A stretch of 64,000 nucleotides of DNA from Sporocytophaga myxococcoides (GTDB lineage Bacteria; Bacteroidota; Bacteroidia; Cytophagales; Cytophagaceae). Below are positions 51,329-57,782 of this stretch, piece by piece. The DNA lies in assembly GCF_000775915.1 (NCBI RefSeq), contig NZ_BBLT01000007.1:186001-250000 (forward strand). The letters run 5' to 3'. How positions within the stretch are numbered: the stretch's first letter is position 1; every line of letters starts with the position of its first letter. A program made the translations under genes and the position numbers. Under the pieces are notes generated by a model. It saw only the letters and a program-made list of their open reading frames with translations, was not told the origin of the DNA and did no database searches.

Positions 51329-51838
51329 TTACTCTTCCTTACCCACTTGAAAATTTATTATGCTTCCTTCTTGAAGTTGTTCTCTTCCTTTTAGTACCTG
51401 TCCATTTGAGCTTATTGATATAACAATAGGAAAATTATTTATAATCGTGTCAATTTTGCCAATGAGGAATCCAGCATTTTTAATAATTTGAATTCCATCT
51501 TTTGCTGGTTGGTCAATTACATTGGGTATAGAAATTAACCTGGAAGTTTTTCTATTATAGGTAATCGATATAGTTCTATTAGGTTTTACTTCCGAACTTG
51601 GCATAGGAAATTGACTCACTATAATCCCTCTTTGTAAATTTTTATCATAAATAGAATCAGTAATTTTAAAGTTCAATTGTTCTATGTGGGGAATTTTATC
51701 AACCGGTATTCCAATGAGGTTTGGAACTACTATATGTTCATTTCTTAAAGTATATAAATTCAAAAATTTAAATGTGCCAATGAATACTATAATTGCTGTA
51801 AGAGTAATAATTAATAAATTGGGGACAATTAATTTCAT
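51329..51838 (-). CDS. Membrane-anchored protein with PASTA-like repeats
   Basis: 169 residues. One N-terminal transmembrane helix (~7-30), then two PASTA-type units: VVPNLIGIPVDKIPHIEQLN ... IIVSQFPMPSSEVKPNRTIS and ISIPNVIDQPAKDGIQIIKN ... LKGREQLQEGSIINFQVG. PASTA repeats bind peptidoglycan stem peptides in kinases and PBPs; here they stand alone outside the membrane. It starts 4 bases after the lipoprotein copy 2 stop, so the two form a pair. In the truncated duplicate this partner is missing. Confidence 0.75.
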   Translation of the reverse strand: MKLIVPNLLIITLTAIIVFIGTFKFLNLYTLRNEHIVVPNLIGIPVDKIPHIEQLNFKITDSIYDKNLQRGIIVSQFPMPSSEVKPNRTISITYNRKTSRLISIPNVIDQPAKDGIQIIKNAGFLIGKIDTIINNFPIVISISSNGQVLKGREQLQEGSIINFQVGKEE

Positions 51839-51842
51839 GTTT

Positions 51843-52496
51843 TTATGTTTTACACAACTTGATTATATACGACTTAGATGCTTTACTTAATAAATTGGGC
51901 GAAGTCTTCATTATGTCATTATAGAATCTTATGACTTCATTTAACATTTCTATTTTAAATTTATATAAATTTTTTAGTTTCTGATCCTTTGTGTTGTTCC
52001 AAAAATAATATTGAGCAAAGTCTTTTTTAATGGCTTCTTCATCATATTTAAATTGTGGGTCATCTTGAGGATCCAATCCCATAAATATTCGCCTGCCATT
52101 TCTTGGTTTATTTATTACAGTAGAAATTCTATTAAGATAAGCTTTTATTGCATATGCTTTTCCATTCCTAGTTCCATCATTAGAAATCAAAAGCTTATAT
52201 AATTCATCACCTGTCTTTTCCTGGATTTCAGCCTCCAATTCAGAAATAACTTGTAATAAAAACTGCTTATATTTTATCACTTCTTTAATTGAATCTCCAT
52301 TAATTCCGGCATTTAAGATTTGATTTTCAATTTTGGTCTGGACTATTTCCAAGGAATCAGCAGTACTTTTCAAAGTGAGTATTTCCATATCTTCTTCAGT
52401 CTTTTTTAAACTGCAAGAAACAAGGATTGATAAAAATAGGATAAATAGGTATTTTAGGTTCATAATAAGATTTCGTACAACTTGTTTTATGCGCAC
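51843..52496 (-). CDS. Putative lipoprotein, full-length copy
   Basis: 217 residues as an open frame; the more plausible start is the internal MNLKYLFILF at codon 13 (ATG at 52460), which begins the lipoprotein leader with lipobox LVSC. The rest is helical and charged, ending LLSKASKSYIIKLCKT, a tail that the duplicate at 50465 lacks. It is followed 4 bases later by the PASTA gene. No domain recognised. Confidence 0.65.
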   Translation of the reverse strand: MRIKQVVRNLIMNLKYLFILFLSILVSCSLKKTEEDMEILTLKSTADSLEIVQTKIENQILNAGINGDSIKEVIKYKQFLLQVISELEAEIQEKTGDELYKLLISNDGTRNGKAYAIKAYLNRISTVINKPRNGRRIFMGLDPQDDPQFKYDEEAIKKDFAQYYFWNNTKDQKLKNLYKFKIEMLNEVIRFYNDIMKTSPNLLSKASKSYIIKLCKT

Positions 52497-52498
52497 TA
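52475..52498 (-). repeat. attC 3'-end-like half-site before lipoprotein copy 2
   Basis: On the minus strand: TAGTGCGCATAAAACAAGTT followed by GTAC, 15 bases before the ATG at 52460. The AGTGCG block is intact here, unlike in the duplicate. Confidence 0.5.
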
Positions 52499-52707
52499 AG
52501 GGAGGTATATCATTTCAAATTAGTAAGATATACGCACCTTCCCCAAAAAGGTAAAATAAAGGATCAATTCCCGAATGATAGAGCTTTTTATGGATTTCTA
52601 ACAGATCTAGATAAACTTCCCTGTCCCAGAATTTAATTGATGCCTTCGCTCCAAGCGAAGGCAATCAATTGCCAGGGCAATGGAGCAGACTGGTGGTGCC
52701 TCTTAAT
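52499..52707. repeat. Spacer repeat element R, copy 4
   Basis: Nearly identical to copy 3 up to 52663, including the TTGATGCCTTCGCT / AGCGAAGGCA hairpin, which is disturbed here by one inserted A. Ends in unrelated sequence before the M28 gene. Confidence 0.7.
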
Positions 52708-53675
52708 TCATTTCATATTCACAATCGCCCAATAAACACCTTTTACCACTTCGGCCATTTTATCATAGTCTAATGTTTCAGGAGTATCCGTTGGTTCATG
52801 ATAGTTCTTATTTCTATAAAAGGAAGTATTGGTAATCATTAAGGCAGGAAGATTATTATTCCAATAATTCAAATGATCAGAAAAATCAATTCCCACCATT
52901 GACTTGGGGGCATTTATGGATTCTACATTTATGGAGGAACCTTCAATCATTGACTTTTTTACATTCTTAACCAGGCTTTTTCTCCAATCCTTCCTACCAC
53001 TGCAATAAAATTTCCTGTAGATGGATAAATAGTTTTTAAAATCCCAACAGGATATTCTTGCGATTTAGGTTTCTCAGAAAAATATCCGATCATCTCAAGG
53101 CAGATCATTGCTTTGAAAGGAATGTTGTTCTCAATGATATACTTAGAATGGATAGCACTTCCCATATTTGCTGTTCTGAAATATGGTGGTTCTTCCAATG
53201 TGTAAGCAACAAGATCAACTCTGTATTTTAATGTCGGTTTCAAAGAATCCAGAAGCCTCCCGATTTCTAAAAGACCTGCAACACCACTTGCATTATCATC
53301 TGCCCCTGCATGATCCAAGCATACATCGTAATGAGCACCAATAATCATTCTCGGTGCATCTAAAGGCCCGTAAGTGCTAATGATATTTTTATATTCATTG
53401 CCATCTGCTGTATATTTTTGTTCTTGAGGATTTAATCCATTTTTCCGGAACTCATTAAAAATATAAGCGGCAGCTTCATTTAAAGCATTAATATTTTTAT
53501 AGTTTCTGGGCTTGCTAGTAGTACATAATACCTTCACATCATTTTTTAATCTTTCAGAAGAAACAGGAATAGGTACTATACCTGGTTTAGCAAATCCCAA
53601 TAGTGGAGTGGTTAAAAAATAGAATAAAGCACTAATAAGAAAAATAATGCTTCCTAAGAATAAAAGTGTTTTCAT
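52708..53675 (-). pseudogene. M28-family metallopeptidase, frameshifted
   Basis: Two frames make one protein: 53675-52959 (238 residues) and 52950-52708 (80 residues). The first has an N-terminal hydrophobic leader, the zinc motif GAHYDVCLDHAGADDNASG, the catalytic EE in YTLEEPPYF and the ligand region CLEMIGYF; the second carries the last zinc-ligand His in FSDHLNYW. They join at a run of five A (minus strand; 52977-52981): one extra A would give VGRIGEKSLVKNVKKS and continue into the second frame. As sequenced, the enzyme lacks its final zinc ligand and is dead, unless this is a homopolymer reading error or slippage site. Family: exported aminopeptidase/carboxypeptidase. Confidence 0.85.
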
Positions 53676-53701
53676 TTTAAATTTATTTATTTAATTCATT
53701 T

Positions 53702-53720
53702 TTATAACATGTTAGCGCAC
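53702..53720 (-). repeat. Cassette-boundary-like sequence before the M28 gene
   Basis: On the minus strand GTGCGCTAACATGTTATAA, resembling the GTGCG...ACAAGTTATA half-sites seen before three other genes. It is the outermost of the set and would mark the entry side of the array, 48 bases beyond the ferredoxin terminator. Confidence 0.4.
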
Positions 53721-53767
53721 GTTCATATATTTCTATTTAAGTATTATTGCATATCCGACAAATATAA

Positions 53768-53795
53768 AAAGCCCCGAAAATTCGGGGCTTTAACT
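53768..53795 (-). terminator. Terminator after the ferredoxin gene
   Basis: AAAGCCCCGAA and TTCGGGGCTTT form a perfect 11-bp stem with an AA loop; on the minus strand it is followed by TTTATATT. It closes the U32-ferredoxin transcript. Confidence 0.88.
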
Positions 53796-53813
53796 ATATA
53801 ATTCAATAAACTA

Positions 53814-54041
53814 TTACTTTTGAATCACTTGTATAATCTTTACTGGACATAGCTCAGCCGCCTTTTTATTCGCATCCAGTTCTACTTCCGAAACGTCTAC
53901 AGCGTGAAAACCTTTTTTATCTTTTGATCCGATGAGTACACTCTTGCCATCTTTCTTAGACATCGCCCAGCGATCAGGGGCCACTTCAACACAATAATTG
54001 CAGCCGATGCACTTTTCTCTCTGCTGAATGATCTTAATCAT
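53814..54041 (-). CDS. Ferredoxin (single Fe-S cluster)
   Basis: 75 residues. CIGCNYC near the N-terminus and CPVKI near the C-terminus give the Cys-x2-Cys-x2-Cys ... Cys-Pro pattern of a one-cluster bacterial [4Fe-4S] ferredoxin; the central insert (KDGKSVLIGSKDKKGFHAVD) replaces the second cluster. Its start overlaps the end of the U32 gene by 8 bases, so the two are translationally coupled. It is probably the electron donor for the U32 enzyme, which is inference from the overlap. Confidence 0.92.
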   Translation of the reverse strand: MIKIIQQREKCIGCNYCVEVAPDRWAMSKKDGKSVLIGSKDKKGFHAVDVSEVELDANKKAAELCPVKIIQVIQK

Positions 54042-55275
54042 TGGCCGGAACTACTTTATAGATTTTATCGCTGCTACGAATCGTTTCTTCAAGAGGTATG
54101 GAAAATGAAATACCCTTTCCAACTTCCTCTACCTGTTTGTCATCCACTCTGATTTCAGTGATGGTGGTTTCTACAACCCCTGTTGTAGGCCCGATGATCA
54201 GCACCTCGTCTCCAATCTTAAGTTTATGCGTTTCCAGAATAAATTCTGCCACTTTTACTTTAGGGAAGTAGCGTACTCCTTTACCAAGGAATATCTTACG
54301 GGTAGTAGCGGAAGAACCATGTTTGTTAGTCCATTCACCAAGTTTTTGTCCCAGATAATAGCCGCTCCAGAAGCCTCTGTTATAAACAGTTTCAAGTCTG
54401 TTCATCCAGTCCTGAAGTTTTTCATCTGTAAAGGTATCATCCAGATAAGCGTCAACAGCTTCTCTGTAGCATTTGGTAACTGTTTTTACATATTCCGGTG
54501 CACGGCCTCTGCCTTCCAGTTTTAATACTGTCACACCGCTTGCTATGACTTCATCAAGGAAGTTGATCGTACATAAATCTTTAGGAGACATGATGTATTC
54601 ATTGTCTATCTCCAGTTCATGTCCATCTTCAAGATCTATTACTTTGTAAGTACGTCTGCAGTTCTGCTGACAAGCACCGCGATTAGCCGAAGAGTTGGCA
54701 GTGTGCAGGCTCAGATAACATTTACCAGATACCGCCATACACAGTGCACCGTGAGCGAAAATTTCAATACGAACCAGTTCGCCTTTCGGACCTCTTACAT
54801 CTTCTCGTCTGATACCATCAGTAATGTCTTTGATTTGCTTTAAGCTTAATTCTCTTGAAAGCACAATGACATCAGAGAACATTGCATAAAACTTAACAGT
54901 CTCAAGGTTGGTAACATTCACCTGAGTAGAAAGATGTACTTCCACACCTTTGGTAAAAGCGTATTGAATGGCTGCGTGGTCAGCAGCTATAATGGCAGTA
55001 AGTCCGTTTTCTTTTATAGAGTCGATGATACGCTTCATGATGCTCATATCATGATCGTAAAGGATAGTATTGAGCGTTACATAAGTTTTTACATTATGTT
55101 CTCTTGCAATACGGCCTATTTCGGGTAAATCCTCCAAAAGGAAGTTATTGGCAGCACGAGCTCTCATGTTCAACTGATCTACTCCAAAATATATCGAGTC
55201 AGCTCCACCCTGAATTGCGGCCATGAAGGCTTCAAAAGAGCCTGCCGGTGCCATTACTTCAATCTTATCTCTCAT
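54034..55275 (-). CDS. U32-family protein, probable tRNA hydroxylation enzyme (TrhP-like)
   Basis: 413 residues of the peptidase U32 family: opening IEVMAPAGSFEAFMAAIQGG ADSIYFG, 'LSTQVNVTN', the family cysteine region HGALCMAVSGKCYLS with NRGACQQNCRR, and 'LEGRGRAPEYV'. Members with this Cys set include TrhP (YegQ), needed for 5-hydroxyuridine formation at tRNA position 34 from prephenate, and RlhA (23S rRNA C2501). The four cysteines probably hold an Fe-S cluster. The overlapping ferredoxin gene fits a redox-dependent reaction. Which of the RNA substrates applies cannot be decided from sequence alone. Confidence 0.88.
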   Translation of the reverse strand: MRDKIEVMAPAGSFEAFMAAIQGGADSIYFGVDQLNMRARAANNFLLEDLPEIGRIAREHNVKTYVTLNTILYDHDMSIMKRIIDSIKENGLTAIIAADHAAIQYAFTKGVEVHLSTQVNVTNLETVKFYAMFSDVIVLSRELSLKQIKDITDGIRREDVRGPKGELVRIEIFAHGALCMAVSGKCYLSLHTANSSANRGACQQNCRRTYKVIDLEDGHELEIDNEYIMSPKDLCTINFLDEVIASGVTVLKLEGRGRAPEYVKTVTKCYREAVDAYLDDTFTDEKLQDWMNRLETVYNRGFWSGYYLGQKLGEWTNKHGSSATTRKIFLGKGVRYFPKVKVAEFILETHKLKIGDEVLIIGPTTGVVETTITEIRVDDKQVEEVGKGISFSIPLEETIRSSDKIYKVVPAND

Positions 55276-55398
55276 TGTTGTGTATTCCGTCTAAAAGAAG
55301 TTACAAAATTACGTTAAAATGCCTGAATATTTGCTTTTATATCGAAGTTTTTGAATGAATGCCTGATCCGCTTTTTGATTTTCAGTGAATTAAGAAAC

Positions 55399-56778
55399 CT
55401 AGTTGATTTCTATGACATCGTTCAGATCTGGCAGAGAGACACTTATTCCGAATTTTGCTTTTATTTTTTCTGCTAAAGCCTGGCTTGCATCTTTTTCTCC
55501 GTGGATGAGAATGATTTCTTTTGGCTTGAATCTGAAACCGGCAATCCAATTAAGGAGTTCCTCCTGATCCGCATGGCCTGATATATTTTCAAGGCGAGCT
55601 ATTTCTGCTTTTACCTGATAAAATTTCCCCATTATTTTAATTTCCGCTTCTCCGTCCAGCAGTGCCCTTCCTCTGGTACCTTCTGCCTGATAGCCAGGTA
55701 GTATTACGAGATTGTTCACGTCTTCAATTTCTGCTTTCAGATAATGTAGAATTCTTCCGCCAGTGATCATGCCACTTCCCGCAATGACTATCTTTGTTTT
55801 TTTGCGGTCAATAATGCTAAAGGTTTCCTCGATCGCTCTTACAAAATAGACTTCCTTATTCAGATCGATAAGGGCGGTTTTGTTAAGTTTATGCCAATCA
55901 GGAAATCTGGAGGTAACCTCAATTGCCTCAGTACCCATTGGAGAATCAAAAACAACAGGAATAGGAGGGATTTTATTTTCTTTTTTCAAAGCATCAATGA
56001 GCAACATTATTTCAAGTGCTCTTCCGACAGCAAAACAAGGAATTAATACATCGCCACCTCTTTGGATGGTTTTATTTATAAGATCTTCTAACTGATCCTT
56101 GGGAGATGTTTCAGGATGTATCCTGTTGCCATAGGTGGATTCAAGTAACAGGATATCTGCTTGTTCAGGAATTGAAGGGGAAGGCAGGTAAAGTGATTCG
56201 GGTCTCCCGACATCACCGGAAAAAATCATTTTTTTATCAGAGATATCAATTTCCAGATAGGAAGAACCAAGAATGTGCCCATTTCTTTTAAACCTGAATT
56301 TTATGTCTTTAGCAAGTGAAATCCATTCATTTTCCTCACAGTCAAGAATGTAATTCAATGTTTGTTCAACATCATCTAAAGTATACAGGGGCAAGGCTGG
56401 TTGATGTTTGGAATAGTTACCGCGGTTGGCAGCATCTGCTTCCTCCATTTGAATTTTTGCACTGTCTCTCAGTATTATTTCAGTAAGAGCCTGGGTGGGG
56501 GCAGTCATAAATACAGGTCCTTTATAACCGTTTTTTACAAGTGCTGGTAAATACCCTGTGTGATCCAGGTGAGCATGTGTTATCAGAACAGCCGAAAGTT
56601 TGCTGTAGTCCAGGGGAAGAGGTATTCTGTTCAGCAGTCTTAAAGACTTTTTCCCTTGAAAAAGACCGCAATCGATAAGGATTTGATGCTTTGCAGTTTC
56701 CAATAAAAATTTAGAACCAGTAACTGTTCCTGTCCCTCCCCAAAAATGAATTTTTGCTTTCATAGATTCTTTATTCAA
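55399..56778 (-). CDS. Beta-CASP metallo-beta-lactamase RNase
   Basis: 459 residues. The metallo-beta-lactamase core has HAHLDHTGYLP (~67-77), 'FSGDVGRP' (~190) and 'LLESTYGNR'; the beta-CASP insert has 'PCFAVGRALEIMLL' and 'VFDSPMGTEA'; and the C-terminal RMMBL motif includes ISGHADQEELLNWI and ILIHGEK. This is the YsfI/TTHA0252-like exo/endonuclease family that processes RNA. The frame starts at 56778, but MKAKIHFWGGTGTVTGSK, six codons in, is the conserved N-terminus and probably the true start (56763). Divergent from the universal stress gene with a 51-base shared promoter region. Confidence 0.93.
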   Translation of the reverse strand: MNKESMKAKIHFWGGTGTVTGSKFLLETAKHQILIDCGLFQGKKSLRLLNRIPLPLDYSKLSAVLITHAHLDHTGYLPALVKNGYKGPVFMTAPTQALTEIILRDSAKIQMEEADAANRGNYSKHQPALPLYTLDDVEQTLNYILDCEENEWISLAKDIKFRFKRNGHILGSSYLEIDISDKKMIFSGDVGRPESLYLPSPSIPEQADILLLESTYGNRIHPETSPKDQLEDLINKTIQRGGDVLIPCFAVGRALEIMLLIDALKKENKIPPIPVVFDSPMGTEAIEVTSRFPDWHKLNKTALIDLNKEVYFVRAIEETFSIIDRKKTKIVIAGSGMITGGRILHYLKAEIEDVNNLVILPGYQAEGTRGRALLDGEAEIKIMGKFYQVKAEIARLENISGHADQEELLNWIAGFRFKPKEIILIHGEKDASQALAEKIKAKFGISVSLPDLNDVIEIN

Positions 56779-56829
56779 ACAATAGATCGATTGTAAAGGT
56801 AATATGAATACTAATCTCCTGGAATTTTC

Positions 56830-57684
56830 ATGAAAAGAATCACCGCTTTATTTGCAACAGACTTTTCTTCGAGTGCAGAAAATGCATTGAATTATTTTAT
56901 CAATTTTGCAAGACCATTTGAGGTAAAGCTCTTTGTGCTGCATGTTGTTGAGGTGCCATTAATACCTACAGAAGTGCCTTATGAAAGGATGTTTGAGAAA
57001 CAGGTTTCAGACAAAATAGAGCTTGGTGTAAAGCTGATGAAAACAACTACTCGCATATTGGAGCTTTGCAATAATATTGAGGTAAATCATATCCTTGCAG
57101 AAGGGGACCCACAAGAAGAAATTAACAAAGCTTCTGATAAATATAATGTAGACCTGATTATCATGGGAAATAAGAAAGGTGGATTTTTTACAAGAATTTT
57201 TAGTGGAGATACTGTAGCCGGAATGATTGAAAATGGTAGCCGTAAAATTTTGGCGATATCTGAAGATGTTCATTTCAGGCCTTTAAAAACAATAGTTTAT
57301 GCATGTGCCATTTCAGTCAGAGATCATAATAATATTAATGAATTAAGTGAATATGCAAAAGAATTTGATGCTGAAATTATTATCCTGAATGTTAGGGATA
57401 AACTGGAGCAGGAATATCCTGAGATTGCCGCTGTGATGCTTGATGAAATTATGGATCATGTTCATTATAAAAATATTAAACTGATTACCAAAACCGGGAC
57501 AAACGTATCGGCAATTATAAAGAAGTTTATAGATGAGATTGACACTGATTTAGTTGTAATGGCTACCCATCATAGAAACTTTTTGGAAGCTATATTATCT
57601 GGTAGCACCACTGAAAAAGTATTAAATATATCAAGCCATCCTATGCTTATATTTCACCTTCAAGGTAATACAAAAGGGTGGTAA
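56830..57684 (+). CDS. Tandem universal stress protein
   Basis: 284 residues with two Usp domains (~1-140 and ~150-280). The first opens RITALFATDFSSSAENALNY and has VDLIIMGNKKGG, then the G-2x-G-9x-G(S) nucleotide pattern (GFFTRIFSGDTVAGMIENGS). The second has TDLVVMATHHRNFLEAILSG and STTEKVLNISSHPMLI. Probable ATP-binding stress protein of the cytoplasm. It is divergent from the RNase gene. Confidence 0.93.
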   Translation: MKRITALFATDFSSSAENALNYFINFARPFEVKLFVLHVVEVPLIPTEVPYERMFEKQVSDKIELGVKLMKTTTRILELCNNIEVNHILAEGDPQEEINKASDKYNVDLIIMGNKKGGFFTRIFSGDTVAGMIENGSRKILAISEDVHFRPLKTIVYACAISVRDHNNINELSEYAKEFDAEIIILNVRDKLEQEYPEIAAVMLDEIMDHVHYKNIKLITKTGTNVSAIIKKFIDEIDTDLVVMATHHRNFLEAILSGSTTEKVLNISSHPMLIFHLQGNTKGW

Positions 57685-57715
57685 TAAAATATTTTTTTTC
57701 TGCTTAGTATGTTAG

Positions 57716-57754
57716 TAAAAAAAAATCCCTGCAAATAAGCAGGGATTTTTTTTT
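57716..57754. terminator. Bidirectional terminator between Usp and PBP1A genes
   Basis: AAAAATCCCTGC and GCAGGGATTTTT form a 12-bp perfect stem with an A-run on one side and a T-run on the other, so it can serve both convergent genes. Confidence 0.9.
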
Positions 57755-57782
57755 CTATAATAAGTTTCAGGAAGGTTAATAA

